64,000 nucleotides of DNA from assembly GCF_020829495.1 (NCBI RefSeq), contig NZ_JAIVFQ010000025.1, forward strand, positions 22,752 to 86,751, given 5' to 3'. Positions 55,488 to 64,000 of this stretch are shown piece after piece (the first letter of the stretch is position 1; each line of letters begins with the position of its first letter). Under the pieces are notes generated by a model. It saw only the letters and a program-made list of their open reading frames with translations. It was not told the DNA's origin and made no database searches. The position numbers and the translations under genes were made by a program. Source of the DNA: Nostoc favosum CHAB5714 (GTDB lineage: Bacteria; Cyanobacteriota; Cyanobacteriia; Cyanobacteriales; Nostocaceae).

Positions 55488-56789
55488 TCACTGATTCACT
55501 CTTTCATTTGTGGAAAACGCATACATATACCCGTCGTTACGATGAATTGACTTACAGTACTTATGGCGAACTGGGCTAACCTTGCCATGCGCTGTCCTCA
55601 TTTCAAAAACGCCACTCTCTCGAACGGTTAACCTACCAATATGAGTACCTGCAAACTTCCCTTTTGGGAGGATTGCCCGTACCATTTCGCCAGTCTGGAA
55701 ACCAAAGAAAGCCTTGCAGCGTGTTCTATGCTTTGTAGGGAATCCGTATTTATTGGGTGTAGACATTTGACGGTTTCCCCACCCCTTCGCAGCGATTAAC
55801 AAAGGTTGTGAGGTGAGAATATGCAAGTTTTCTACTATTCCTACACAAGCTGCATCTAACCAATGAGCTTTAGGCAGGCTGAGGCGAACACGATTATATT
55901 TAGTCCTACCGCCCGTCCCTGTTTCTACTGGCAAACCTGTTTCTTTGAGTTTGTTAAGCAATGCCCAACGAGTTGAATTGACCGCAGCAGAATCTTTAAG
56001 GGGAAGTTTGGCTTGCTTCAAAATACGGGATAGTACATCAGGCTTTTTGGCTAAGAAATCCTTGATGCCTCTGTTTCCCTTAGCTTGATTACAATCATGA
56101 CAAGCTAGGGTGAGGTTTGAAATCCTGTCGCTACCTCCCTTTGATTTTGGGTGAATATGCTCAACCTCAAAAGGTAGGTTCTCAACACCACAGTAAGCGC
56201 ACTTTCTGCCCCACTTTTCAAGTAAATACTCTCTGACTTCATAGCCTGCAAGTTCTCCCTGCTGGTATTTTTTACCTGATATCTCAGGATTTTGCATAGC
56301 AGCCATATCAAATTTAACCAACTCTTGAGATATCCCAGTAATCGGGACATATCGAATTAGCCGATTAACCCAAGTTAGGATGTTTTTAACTCTAGAGTTA
56401 AGGCTTGGTGCTAACCATCCATCAGGGCGAGTACGATTTAAAAATCTAGGTTGGCGGTAACGGGTGTTGCGGTTGCGTCTATTACGCCTGATGGCGCGGC
56501 GTGACTCTAAATCATTTTTGATTTGTTGCCCACGGTGGGTTAACTCAGCACCCCAGATTGCTTTATTACCTTGTACTAGTACCAACCCGGTTGTTTTAGA
56601 GCCAGGGTCAATCTTAAGTTGAATTGGTTCTATTTTTGGGTCACTAACAACGTGTTTCAAGATAATTGCGAACGGGTAACGTCGCCAAACTGCGGCAAAA
56701 CCTGATTTCAGTAATCGCCTTGCTTGTCCTGGCAAGATAGGGTCAAGTGGCTGCTTGTTAGTATCAATTACGAAAACGAAATTAGACAT
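55488..56789 (-). CDS. iscB: IscB, RNA-guided HNH/RuvC endonuclease
   Basis: 433 residues. The N-terminal PLMP-type domain (PLDPILPGQARRLLKSGFAA) is followed by RuvC-I LKIDPGSKTTGLVLV (Asp61), the bridge helix ESRRAIRRNRRNRNTRYRQP and RuvC-II ISQELVKFD (Glu156). HNH: CAYCGVENLPFEVEHIHPKS (His211) plus LACHDCNQ (His231). RuvC-III is LPKAHWLDAACVG (His309, Asp312). The C-terminal domain (GDM/GEMVRAILPKGKFAGTHI type) is present. All catalytic residues are intact. IscB is the OMEGA ancestor of Cas9 and uses an RNA encoded just upstream. No TnpA is nearby, so it stands alone. Confidence 0.9.
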   Translation of the reverse strand: MSNFVFVIDTNKQPLDPILPGQARRLLKSGFAAVWRRYPFAIILKHVVSDPKIEPIQLKIDPGSKTTGLVLVQGNKAIWGAELTHRGQQIKNDLESRRAIRRNRRNRNTRYRQPRFLNRTRPDGWLAPSLNSRVKNILTWVNRLIRYVPITGISQELVKFDMAAMQNPEISGKKYQQGELAGYEVREYLLEKWGRKCAYCGVENLPFEVEHIHPKSKGGSDRISNLTLACHDCNQAKGNRGIKDFLAKKPDVLSRILKQAKLPLKDSAAVNSTRWALLNKLKETGLPVETGTGGRTKYNRVRLSLPKAHWLDAACVGIVENLHILTSQPLLIAAKGWGNRQMSTPNKYGFPTKHRTRCKAFFGFQTGEMVRAILPKGKFAGTHIGRLTVRESGVFEMRTAHGKVSPVRHKYCKSIHRNDGYMYAFSTNERVNQ

Positions 56790-56960
56790 AAGTCCTCTGA
56801 TTTCTCAGGTAATGTTTTCCCCGTCAATGTTGTTAAGGCTTGTTATGTTCAGTTCACTTCTTTAGCTAAATACAGATGTTTAAAACTGAAGGATAGAGCT
56901 AAAAGCTGGAAAGCACTTTTAGGTATCGTGACCTTATCAACGTAGTCCGCGAGGGACTTA
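56790..56960 (-). ncRNA. Candidate omega RNA of iscB
   Basis: Directly upstream of iscB on its strand, where omega RNAs are found. Three hairpins are visible (plus-strand coordinates): AGTCC/GGACT at 56944-56958, CTAAAAG/CTTTTAG at 56899-56922, and TCAGTT/AACTGA at 56849-56889 with an internal TTTAGCTAAA palindrome. A 5' guide would come from the sequence beyond ~56960. Boundaries are estimated. Confidence 0.5.
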
Positions 56961-57056
56961 GACTGGCTACCTCTACAATGGTTTGTATTATTTGTCCACT
57001 AATGTCCACTGTTTAGCGGATAGCAAAACACCCAACCTAGTCGCCCGATATTTGCT

Positions 57057-57731
57057 CTACGCTAATGCCGCTACCTTCTCTAACAATCCTTGAAATAGCC
57101 TCAAGCCATCGCTATTGCCCAGCATCCCGTCAGATGCTCTTTCTGGGTGCGGCATCATCCCCAACACATTGCCCTGGCGATCGCAAATCCCAGCAATGTT
57201 GTTCAGTGAACCGTTGGGGTTTTCACCTTCATAGCGAAACACAACTTGCCCGTTATCTTCAATTTCTGCAAGAGTGGCTGCGTCAGCGTAGAATTGCCCC
57301 TCTCCGTGGGCAATGGGCAAAGTGATAACTTCACCAGTCGTATAAGCTTGTGTCCAAGGGAGATTACTACGCTCAACTTTCAAAGGGACGCGATCGCAGA
57401 TAAAATGCAAATCCCGATTTCTAGTCAACACCCCTGGCAAAAGTCCAGCTTCAGTTAATACCTGAAAACCATTGCAAATACCGATTACAAACTTACCCTT
57501 TTGGGCGTGTTCGATAACCTGCTGCATCACGGGTGAAAAACGCGCGATCGCACCGCAGCGTAAATAGTCCCCGTAACTAAAGCCACCAGGAATGATAACG
57601 ACATCCAAATCAGTAATGTCCGTTTCTTGATGCCAAACCATGCGAGTCGGTTGTAACAGCAAGTCTCTGGTTACATAAGCAACATCGCGATCGCAATTAG
57701 AACCTGGAAAAACAACAACACCGAATTTCAT
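57057..57731 (-). CDS. purQ: Phosphoribosylformylglycinamidine synthase subunit PurQ
   Basis: The glutaminase subunit of the FGAM synthase (step 4 of purine synthesis), 224 residues. Class I amidotransferase motifs: VVFPGSNCDRDVAYV, PGGFSYGDYLRCGAIA, nucleophile Cys in IGICNGFQVLTEAGLLPG and His-x-Glu in MMPHPERASD. ATG at 57731. It is downstream of purS on the same strand with a repeat-filled spacer of 183 bases; PurL is not in the window. Confidence 0.93.
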   Translation of the reverse strand: MKFGVVVFPGSNCDRDVAYVTRDLLLQPTRMVWHQETDITDLDVVIIPGGFSYGDYLRCGAIARFSPVMQQVIEHAQKGKFVIGICNGFQVLTEAGLLPGVLTRNRDLHFICDRVPLKVERSNLPWTQAYTTGEVITLPIAHGEGQFYADAATLAEIEDNGQVVFRYEGENPNGSLNNIAGICDRQGNVLGMMPHPERASDGMLGNSDGLRLFQGLLEKVAALA

Positions 57732-57740
57732 GATTAATCA

Positions 57741-57916
57741 AAGGGAGTGGGGAGTGGGGAGTGGGGGCAGGGGGCAGGGGGCAGGGGGAGCAGGGGGAGC
57801 AGGGGAGGATGAGGGAGATGAGGGAGATGAGGGAGATGAGGGAGATGAGGGAGAAGAATTAATAACCAATCCCCAATCCCCAATCCCCAATCCCCAATCC
57901 CCAATCCCCAATCCCT
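57741..57916. repeat. Tandem repeats between purS and purQ
   Basis: Three classes in series: GGGGCAG units, five GATGAGGGA nonamers, and at least seven CCCCAAT heptamers (57868-57915). They reach the purS stop codon. Confidence 0.9.
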
Positions 57917-58193
57917 AAAATACCCCAGTCTGTGTTTCGACCTCAATCAAATCAAAGCGATAATTTTCAATCACGGGATTTGCTAGCATTTGGTCACAAA
58001 TGCAATCAAGGTCTTGACGCGCTTTCTTCTCATCAGACGAAGTGATGGTGAGTTCAATGTACTTACCAATCCGCACCTGGTCAACGTTCTCGTATCCCAT
58101 TTGCTTAAGACCGGATTGTACAGCCACGCCAGCAGGGTCTAAGACTGAAGGACGAAGCGTCACGAAAATTTTGGCTAGATACTTGGTTTGCAC
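57915..58193 (-). CDS. purS: Phosphoribosylformylglycinamidine synthase subunit PurS
   Basis: 92 residues; the small scaffold subunit that bridges PurQ and PurL. Typical sequence: YLAKIFVTLRPSVLDPAGVA, VQSGLKQMGYENVDQVRIGK and YIELTITSSDEKKA. Start ATG at 58193. First gene of a purS-purQ unit. Confidence 0.92.
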   Translation of the reverse strand: MQTKYLAKIFVTLRPSVLDPAGVAVQSGLKQMGYENVDQVRIGKYIELTITSSDEKKARQDLDCICDQMLANPVIENYRFDLIEVETQTGVF

Positions 58194-58276
58194 GGGCTTT
58201 TGCTGAATGCTGCGATCGCTATACTATAACTTTCTGTTCCAACTGAGTGAAAATAAGATTACGAAGCAGTTAAAGT

Positions 58277-58290
58277 TAATTGATCAATTA
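58277..58290. promoter_or_regulatory. Palindrome upstream of zur, possible operator
   Basis: TAATTGATCAATTA is a perfect 14 bp palindrome 47 bases before the zur start, in the purS-zur divergent region. The AT-rich dyad suits a Fur-family site, but it does not match a Zur box closely. Confidence 0.35.
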
Positions 58291-58337
58291 GCCCATCTAA
58301 CAGCTTCAACTACAGTGGCATATTAAAATAATTGTCT

Positions 58338-58742
58338 ATGAGAACCATACGCACCCGCAGTCAAGAGCGTATTTTCAATCTACTGAAAACCATCAAAAAA
58401 GGCATTTCCGCCCAGGATATTTATGTAGAACTACGTAACACCAATCAGAGCATGGGTTTAGCGACAGTTTATCGTTCCCTAGAAGCCTTAAAACTCGAAG
58501 GCATGGTACAAGTGCGGAATTTGGCTAATGGTGAAGCCCTCTATAGCCTAGCGCAGCAAGACAAACACCATCTTACTTGCTTGCAATGCGGTGTATCAAT
58601 TCCGATTAATCAATGCCCCGTTCATGACCTAGAAGACCAGTTAGAATCCAGCCATAAGTTTAAAGTTTTTTACCACACCCTAGAGTTTTTTGGGTTGTGC
58701 AGTCAATGCCAAGTAAATCAAGCTACTGGGATTAGTCAATAG
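58338..58742 (+). CDS. zur: Zinc-responsive Fur-family repressor Zur (FurB)
   Basis: 134 residues from the ATG at 58338 (an upstream TTG is in frame). N-terminal winged helix: RTRSQERIFNLLKTIKKGIS, MGLATVYRSLEALKLEG. The dimerisation domain carries metal ligands: HHLTCLQCGVSIPINQCPVH and the second CSQC pair. The sequence strongly resembles the Anabaena FurB/Zur protein, which represses zinc uptake genes with zinc bound. Divergent from purS. Confidence 0.85.
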   Translation: MRTIRTRSQERIFNLLKTIKKGISAQDIYVELRNTNQSMGLATVYRSLEALKLEGMVQVRNLANGEALYSLAQQDKHHLTCLQCGVSIPINQCPVHDLEDQLESSHKFKVFYHTLEFFGLCSQCQVNQATGISQ

Positions 58743-58833
58743 TCATATACTAATTCTATGAGAGGAATAAAGCGTGTTTTACTTCTGAATTCTGAATTTC
58801 GACTCTTGAATTCTGCTGTAATAAATGCTTTAT

Positions 58834-59403
58834 TCAAACAAAACTCAACCAACTAAATACATCTGCAACTGTTAATCGCCAATTTTCAATAACACTCAAA
58901 ATGGGTAAAATATCTTGATTTTCTTTTAATTCTGGTAATTTATTGGGTTCAAAAATCATGATTGACTCATCAGCCGAATCTATTAACCAACCTAGCTTTG
59001 CTCCATTTTGAATAGAAAATGTAATTTTGCGGATAACTCGGTTGGGTGATTGTTCTGGTGAGAGAATTTCGATTATCCAATCTGGAGAAATCTCAAATTT
59101 ATTCGCAATACTACCTTTTGCATCAAGGGGGATTCTTTGCCATTCAAACACAGCAATATCTGGTACTATCGAAAGTCCGCTAAAAGTGCAGCGTAGTTCA
59201 GTAAAGGCATAAGCTAACTTTTTAGGTTTTGCAACTTGATTTATGGCAGAAGCTAATTCAATTTGTAAAGTGCTATGTTTTCCTTGTGGCATAGGTTTTT
59301 GGTATACTTGCCCGTTAAAATACTCGCTTGCGGGTTTTGTCTCTGGTAATTGTAAAAATTCTTCTACACTTATTACTGTGCTTGGCTGAATAGATAATGT
59401 CAT
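58834..59403 (-). CDS. Uma2 family (DUF820) endonuclease-like protein
   Basis: 189 residues. PD-(D/E)XK core: GKHSTLQIELASAINQV, SIVPDIAVFEWQRIP (catalytic Asp), DWIIEILSPEQSP (Glu-x-x) and GAKLGWLIDSADESI. Uma2 proteins are abundant in cyanobacteria; function unclear. ATG at 59403. It is flanked on both sides by similar ~40 bp sequences (58763-58830 and 59791-59835). Confidence 0.85.
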   Translation of the reverse strand: MTLSIQPSTVISVEEFLQLPETKPASEYFNGQVYQKPMPQGKHSTLQIELASAINQVAKPKKLAYAFTELRCTFSGLSIVPDIAVFEWQRIPLDAKGSIANKFEISPDWIIEILSPEQSPNRVIRKITFSIQNGAKLGWLIDSADESIMIFEPNKLPELKENQDILPILSVIENWRLTVADVFSWLSFV

Positions 59404-59861
59404 AGTTTACAACTTATCAAAGCTTGATATTTTATCATTGGAAGAATGCAACAATTTATTGCTTAGGCGTAGCCCGTCGTAGACATCGCATTTCTTTACT
59501 GGCCATTATAACTTTATCAAATAGCCTTAACGGGAGGATCTCAATATTGCAAATATACCCGATAAGAAATAAGATTCTTGCTCCCTCTCCTTACTAAGGA
59601 GAGGCTTGGGGTGAGGTTTTACAAGACTGTTTACAAAAGTGAGATGCTCACTGCCTTAACCCCCTTGCCAAGACTCTAAGACTCTAAGGGGGAAAATTCA
59701 AAGTCTCTCTCCTTTTAGGAGAGAGAAATAGAAGAGAGGTTTTCCAGATACCTTGAAAAGTCAGGTTGTACACAAGCTAACTCTCAAAGCCAGGAATAAA
59801 ACGTGTTTTACTTCTGAATTTTGCTGTAATTAATTTTGCCTAGCTACTTATTAAAAGAGAG
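59404..59861. other. Spacer with dispersed repeats
   Basis: Holds the GGCGTAGCCCGTCGTAGACA repeat at ~59464-59485, a CCCTCTCCTTACTAAGGAGA inverted repeat near 59580, CTCTCTCCTTTTAGGAGAGA near 59705 and the ACGTGTTTTACTTCTGAATT repeat also seen at 58770. No gene. Confidence 0.6.
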
Positions 59862-60869
59862 TTAACTAGGGCGCTTATTTTCTAATCCTGGTATTTGCTT
59901 AGAAAACAACTCGTTAGAGTCAACTTGACCATTTGAGATAACGGAACGCATACCCTCAAAAGCAGCAGGAATAGTGCGCGGATCTATAAATAATACCTTG
60001 CTGCTATCGCTTCTACCAATTGTCGCGCCCATATCCAAATAGCCCAATGCAAACAGAACTTCCACTGCTTTATTGGCATTGGGATTAGTGTGGATTTTTT
60101 GGGCAATAACTTCTGCTGATTCTGCGATCGCTTGGGCTTTCAAAACCTGCTGCTGACGTTCAGCTTGAGCCTTCAAAATGATCGCCTTTTGTTCAGCTTC
60201 GGCTTGCAAAATTGTCGATTTTTGACGAGCTTCCGCATCCAGGATTTGCGCGTCAGCTTTTCCTCTGGCGCTATTGACAGCAGCTTCGCGTTCGCCCTCA
60301 GAAGTTAAAATTGCTGCCCGTTTGCGTCGTTCTGCCGACATTTGCAATTCCATCGATTCTCGCACTGCCTGAGACGGAATAATATCTCGTAGTTCTACCC
60401 GTGTCACTTTCACACCCCAAGGATCGGTAGCAACGTCCAAATCCTGTAATAAAAGTTCACTGATGTGGGAACGAGCGGTAAAAGTTTGATCCAACTCCAG
60501 TTGCCCCATTTCGGCGCGAATTTGAGTCAGCACCATGTTTACCATTGCCGACTGGAGATTTTCTACCTTGTACCAGGCTTTTTCCATATCCACGATACGC
60601 CAGTAAAACACTGCATCCACCTCAATGCCAACATTGTCACGGGTGATGCACTGTTGGGGAGGAATATCTAAGACTTTTTCGCGGATAGTTTCTCGGTAGA
60701 CAATTCTATCTAGAAAAGGAATGACAAAGTTTAGTCCTGGTTCCAGTTTTTTGTTATAACTACCCAATCTTTCCACCAAAGCTTCATTACCCTGATTGAC
60801 AACTTTCACAGACCCCGCTACGGCAGAACCACCAAGGGCTAAAAATACTAGTAAAAAGAACTGTTCCAT
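59862..60869 (-). CDS. SPFH/band 7 membrane protein (paraslipin/QmcA-like)
   Basis: 335 residues. One N-terminal membrane anchor ([18 protein letters not shown]), then the band-7 domain: [60 protein letters not shown] and [15 protein letters not shown] coiled coil rich in Ala/Glu/Lys follows ([40 protein letters not shown]). It forms membrane microdomain oligomers that usually work with an NfeD protein, encoded just upstream here. Confidence 0.9.
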   Translation of the reverse strand: MEQFFLLVFLALGGSAVAGSVKVVNQGNEALVERLGSYNKKLEPGLNFVIPFLDRIVYRETIREKVLDIPPQQCITRDNVGIEVDAVFYWRIVDMEKAWYKVENLQSAMVNMVLTQIRAEMGQLELDQTFTARSHISELLLQDLDVATDPWGVKVTRVELRDIIPSQAVRESMELQMSAERRKRAAILTSEGEREAAVNSARGKADAQILDAEARQKSTILQAEAEQKAIILKAQAERQQQVLKAQAIAESAEVIAQKIHTNPNANKAVEVLFALGYLDMGATIGRSDSSKVLFIDPRTIPAAFEGMRSVISNGQVDSNELFSKQIPGLENKRPS

Positions 60870-60892
60870 TGTAAATCTCCTAATTTTTAATA

Positions 60893-61032
60893 GAGGGAGT
60901 GGGGGATGAGGGAGATGAGGGGGATGAGGGGGATGAGGGAGATGAGAAGGATGAAGGAGATAGATAACTCTTAACTCCTAATTCCTAACTCCTAACTCCT
61001 AACTCCCCACTCCCCACTCCCCACTCCCCATT
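60893..61032. repeat. Tandem repeats between the NfeD and SPFH genes
   Basis: GGGGGATGAGGGAGATGAGG nonamers, then AACTCCTAACTCCTAACTCC heptamers and CCCCACTCC units up to 61032. Confidence 0.9.
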
Positions 61033-61034
61033 GA

Positions 61035-61469
61035 CTAAGAATTCAACAGATTTTCTGGTATCACAATCAAAGTAGTACCTTCTCTCCTCACCACATAAAC
61101 TCTTTGATTGGGTGGTACGGTAAACTTGTCATCGTCACATCGTGCTTGCCAAGAATTTCCTTCATACCGCACCCGCCCTGTTTTACCAGGCAGAATTTCT
61201 GTTAAAGTTTCAGCTATGACTGCATCCTGAATTTTCGATTTGCGTCGTCGTGGTTGCAAAAACCGACGAGAAAGCACGATTAGTAATGTGGAAAGTAATA
61301 GCCAAACTACAACTTGCAACCATACACTTTCCAAACCCACTCCAGACAGCAGCGCCACCACAAAAGCGCTAATTCCCATCATGAAGGCGACAAACGCCGA
61401 TGGTAAGAACAGTTCCATCAAACACAGAACTGCTCCTGCCAGAAGCCAGATTAAGGTAAAACTTGGCAT
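61035..61469 (-). CDS. NfeD-family membrane protein
   Basis: 144 residues. Membrane helices at ~5-22 (LIWLLAGAVLCLMELFLPSA), 28-45 (MMGISAFVVALLSGVGL) and 50-70 (VWLQVVVWLLLSTLLIVL). A C-terminal OB-fold follows (LPGKTGRVRYEGNSWQARCD, VYVVRREGTTLIVI). This is the short NfeD class that partners band-7 proteins; it lies directly upstream of one, so the two likely form an operon. Confidence 0.87.
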   Translation of the reverse strand: MPSFTLIWLLAGAVLCLMELFLPSAFVAFMMGISAFVVALLSGVGLESVWLQVVVWLLLSTLLIVLSRRFLQPRRRKSKIQDAVIAETLTEILPGKTGRVRYEGNSWQARCDDDKFTVPPNQRVYVVRREGTTLIVIPENLLNS

Positions 61470-61653
61470 AGCGCCATCCTAAACTCTACATTGACGTAAA
61501 TGCATTTCTACGATTAGATACAGCCAGACGTAAGTTATTTACAGAAAACCAAACTTGGTATTTTTACCAAAAATTTTGATTAATTTCAGTAACAAGATGT
61601 AGCTAGCGGTACACAAATCCAGTCTATTCTAGCCTTCAAATGTTTGCCAGCTA
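61470..61653. other. AT-rich spacer
   Basis: Promoter region of the NfeD gene; nothing else seen before the MITE at 61654. Confidence 0.4.
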
Positions 61654-61847
61654 AGGGACTTCCAAATAAAAAAATACCCAAAAATTGACGAAAAAGCTCT
61701 ATCCTCCTCATTCTTCTGTGTCGCGCCAGTTGCTACAAGTCGGGGAACCGCAAGGGCGCACTGGCTTCTCTGTGTCTGGAGTGGTAGCCTGCGGCAAGCC
61801 CCTTTGCGTCTACGTTTATTTGGGTAATTTATTTCTTGGAAGTCCCT
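61654..61847. mobile_element. MITE with GGGACTTCCAA ends
   Basis: AGGGACTTCCAA and TTGGAAGTCCCT bound ~194 bp; the flanking inner parts (AAATAAAAAAATACCC / GGGTAATTTATTTC) also pair. Copies at 1078-1201 and (one end) 35983-36014. It lies 51 bases before the PP2C gene and may affect its promoter. Confidence 0.75.
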
Positions 61848-61897
61848 AAACTTAATCGAAGTTCATTTGTTGATTAGTTTGTTAAATTTATACCTTT

Positions 61898-63877
61898 ATG
61901 ATTTCTACTCAACTGATAATTTATTGTATAAATCCACGCTGTAATAGCCCCATTAATCCTATTGGAGATAGCGTTTGTGCCACTTGTCAAACTCCTTTAG
62001 TTCACCGCTATCTTTGGGCTACTGGCTCATTGTCTGCCAAAATATCACCAGGTACGAGGGTAGCACATAGGTATGAGGTAATTAGTCCCCAGATTTGGCT
62101 GGATACTCAACCGGGACTACCGCCAGATGTACCTGAAGAATTATCAACGCAAGTAATTCCTTACCTACGATTATATCAAGAGCAATTACATCTCCCCCAG
62201 GCTTATGGGTTTGCTAGTAACTTTGAGGAAGATACAACTGATATCCTCTTATTAGAAAATGTGCCGATAGATGAGAGAGGAAATATCTATCCAACTATTG
62301 TTGAGGCATGGGAGCAAGCAACGGCGGTACGACAAGTTTATTGGCTGTGGCAAATTCTCCAACTTTGGACACCTTTATCAGAATTGGGACTTAGCCGCAG
62401 TTTACTAGTAGTAGACAATTTGAGAGTTCAAGGTTGGTGTGTGCGACTGTTGGAACTCTACCAAACACCAGCAGATGAGAAACTGAGTTTACGAAATCTG
62501 GGGGAGTGTTGGCAGTTTTGGGTAGCGTCTGCAAAGGCATCAGTAGCCAAAGGGTTACAAAAAATAGTCCAGCAAATGTGTGAAACTGAGGTTGAGTTAG
62601 AGACTATTAATATTCAACTCAATAATTTACTATTAGCATCTGCTGGAGAATTGCCATTAGTTTTGAAGGTGGCAGGCTCTACAGATATTGGCCCAATTAT
62701 GGCGCAAAATGAAGACGCTTGCTATCCCAATGCTTTGAGTGACTTAGATGAACCTTTATTGCAGCACTTGTCGATTGTTTGCGATGGCATTGGCGGACAC
62801 GAAGGCGGCGAGGTTGCCAGTAAGTTGGCAGTGGAGTCTGTAAAGTTGCAAATTCGCGCTTTACTCAAGGAGGTTACAGAACAAACTGTACTTGTACCAC
62901 CAGAGTTGTTGCAAGAACAATTAGAAGCAAGCTTACGGGTGGTAAATAATCTGATTTGTGCCCGCAATAATCAGCAAAAACGCCAAGGCAGAGAACGCAT
63001 GGCTACAACCATCGTCATGGCGGTGCAAGTTCCACAACCAGTACAAACGAGTACTGGGTGGCAATCAAATAATACCCATGAACTTTACTTGGCTAATGTT
63101 GGCGATAGCCGTGCCTATTGGATTACTCGTAATTATTGTCAGCTTCTGACAGTAGATGATGATGTGGCAACGCGAGAAGTACGCTATGCTAAAAGCTTAT
63201 ATCGAAAGGCACTTTTGAGAGCAGATGCTAGTGCCTTAACTCAAGCATTAGGCACAAGAGATTCAGAATCTTTGCGTCTTAAAGTTCAGCGATTCATTAT
63301 AGAAGAAGATGGCATATTGCTACTTTGTTCTGATGGTTTAAGTGACAAGAATTGGGTGGAACAATCTTGGCAAGATTATGCAATACCTGTGTTAACAGGT
63401 GAACTGACAGTTGAAGATGCTGTTCGCAACTGGATTGACTTAGCAAACGAAAAAAATGGGCGTGATAATACGTCGGTTGTTCTCACTTATTGCCGTGTCT
63501 CCCCAGAATACTTAGTACCTGTGACTCCGGCGTTGCCAGAAGAGATTATAGAAGCAGAAATACAAGAAGAACAAGAGGAACTAGAAGAACTAGAAGAAGC
63601 AATTTCTTTTACAGAAACTTCGCAAGCTTTGCTAGATTTGGATCTAGATTTGGATCTTTCAGAAGAACCAGTTCTGAGCTTTGAAATTCCACCAACTTTA
63701 ATTAAAAAACCTAATCGGGCTAAAGGTTTGGTAATGCTGGGGGGAGTGTTGGCGTTGCTTGTGGGGGGTACAAGTCTGGGATTATTTGCTTGGTGGCAAA
63801 TTAATCCTCAAGGATTTCAGCAGATGTGTCGGCAACTTCCTCAAAGAGTGCAGCAACTGTGTCCGACTGGGAAGTAA
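61898..63877 (+). CDS. PP2C-type serine/threonine phosphatase, membrane-anchored
   Basis: 659 residues. N-terminal zinc ribbon (CINPRCNSPINP ... VCATCQTPLVH). A helical region (50-250) looks like a degenerate kinase-like domain. The PP2C domain (~260-530) has GPIMAQNEDACYPNAL, SIVCDGIGGHEGGEVASKLA (metal Asp), LANVGDSRAYWIT, LLCSDGLSDKNW and NGRDNTSVVLTY. Acidic Glu-rich stretch ~545-580. One C-terminal membrane segment (LVMLGGVLALLVGGTSLGLF). Dephosphorylates Ser/Thr targets; the IS630 end begins exactly at its stop codon. Confidence 0.88.
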   Translation: MISTQLIIYCINPRCNSPINPIGDSVCATCQTPLVHRYLWATGSLSAKISPGTRVAHRYEVISPQIWLDTQPGLPPDVPEELSTQVIPYLRLYQEQLHLPQAYGFASNFEEDTTDILLLENVPIDERGNIYPTIVEAWEQATAVRQVYWLWQILQLWTPLSELGLSRSLLVVDNLRVQGWCVRLLELYQTPADEKLSLRNLGECWQFWVASAKASVAKGLQKIVQQMCETEVELETINIQLNNLLLASAGELPLVLKVAGSTDIGPIMAQNEDACYPNALSDLDEPLLQHLSIVCDGIGGHEGGEVASKLAVESVKLQIRALLKEVTEQTVLVPPELLQEQLEASLRVVNNLICARNNQQKRQGRERMATTIVMAVQVPQPVQTSTGWQSNNTHELYLANVGDSRAYWITRNYCQLLTVDDDVATREVRYAKSLYRKALLRADASALTQALGTRDSESLRLKVQRFIIEEDGILLLCSDGLSDKNWVEQSWQDYAIPVLTGELTVEDAVRNWIDLANEKNGRDNTSVVLTYCRVSPEYLVPVTPALPEEIIEAEIQEEQEELEELEEAISFTETSQALLDLDLDLDLSEEPVLSFEIPPTLIKKPNRAKGLVMLGGVLALLVGGTSLGLFAWWQINPQGFQQMCRQLPQRVQQLCPTGK

Positions 63878-64000
63878 TATCATGTCCGGATAATCGCTTA
63901 CGATAGAAGTAGTGAGTGCAAAGATGACTAATGCCGAAACGAATTAGTGTAGCTACACATCTAAGTATTGAAGAGCTAGAACAACGTTACCGTCAAGCTA
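63878..64000 (+). mobile_element. IS630-type transposon, left end (continues past the window)
   Basis: TATCATGTCCGGATAATCGC starts directly after the PP2C stop codon and matches the ends of the palindromic MITEs. A transposase-like reading begins 53 bases in. Confidence 0.7.
63931..64000 (+). CDS. IS630-family transposase, 5' end (partial)
   Basis: ATG at 63931: MPKRISVATHLSIEELEQRY, then RQA at the window edge. This resembles the N-terminus of cyanobacterial IS630-type helix-turn-helix/transposase proteins. Only 23 residues are visible, so the family call rests on that motif and on the IS-like left end. Confidence 0.6.
   Translation, partial: MPKRISVATHLSIEELEQRYRQA

Noticed and set aside
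57741..57916. CRISPR-like array of short repeats
   Set aside because: Units are 7-9 bases without spacers of constant length and no cas genes are near; this is STRR DNA.

Overview
The window is chromosomal DNA of a filamentous, probably heterocyst-forming cyanobacterium of the Nostoc/Anabaena type. The evidence is the dense GCGATCGC (HIP1) octamers, abundant short tandem repeats between genes (CCCCAAT, GATGAGGGA, ATTCGTA and similar units), a Zur/FurB regulator, a cyanophycinase fragment, DUF3386 and DUF938 genes, and many palindromic dispersed repeats. No rRNA, tRNA or CRISPR array was recognised.

Layout. 1-12.5 kb: a scarred edge (cyanophycinase and short-chain dehydrogenase fragments joined tail to tail), a small inorganic pyrophosphatase, a dihydroorotase-like protein that has lost its metal ligands, a two-domain histidine phosphatase, a ParDE module, a large sensor kinase and a DUF938 methyltransferase, with nested MITEs between them. 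12.7-27.5 kb: one long minus-strand secretion island. An ABC exporter with an intact C39 peptidase comes first, then an HlyD adaptor, a small HTH-like protein, a SurA-like isomerase, four tandem copies of a double-glycine-leader peptide and five RTX-type calcium-binding proteins. 28.7-39.3 kb: assorted metabolism (hydantoinase A/B, thymidylate kinase), a MazF module with a chimeric antitoxin, a retropepsin-like protease pair, DUF3386, a GAF-LuxR regulator and several gene fragments. 40.5-55.4 kb: a giant secreted phytase-like/GDPD/RTX protein and a second ABC/HlyD secretion pair whose C39 domain has lost its catalytic residues. Between these lies a group II intron whose reverse transcriptase gene is split by a 3.8 kb serine-recombinase element. 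55.4-64 kb: a stand-alone IscB with a probable guide RNA, purS/purQ, zur, a Uma2 nuclease, a band-7/NfeD pair, a PP2C phosphatase and the start of an IS630-type transposon.

How it fits together. Two type I secretion systems are present: one peptidase-competent and linked to leader peptides, the other peptidase-dead and so suited to leaderless RTX cargo. RTX cargo is abundant; no TolC gene is in the window. The strongest candidates for an undescribed system are (i) the amplified leader-peptide cassette with its own isomerase, where a fossil second isomerase copy records the duplication, and (ii) the recombinase element in the intron reverse transcriptase. Joining its two edges in codon register would restore the reverse transcriptase, as in the developmentally excised nifD/fdxN/hupL elements. 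The element also carries an iterated AGTGAGCYA motif, often paired about one helical turn apart. The right-edge IS630 end (ATCATGTCCGG) matches the ends of the short MITEs scattered through the window, so it is their likely mobiliser.
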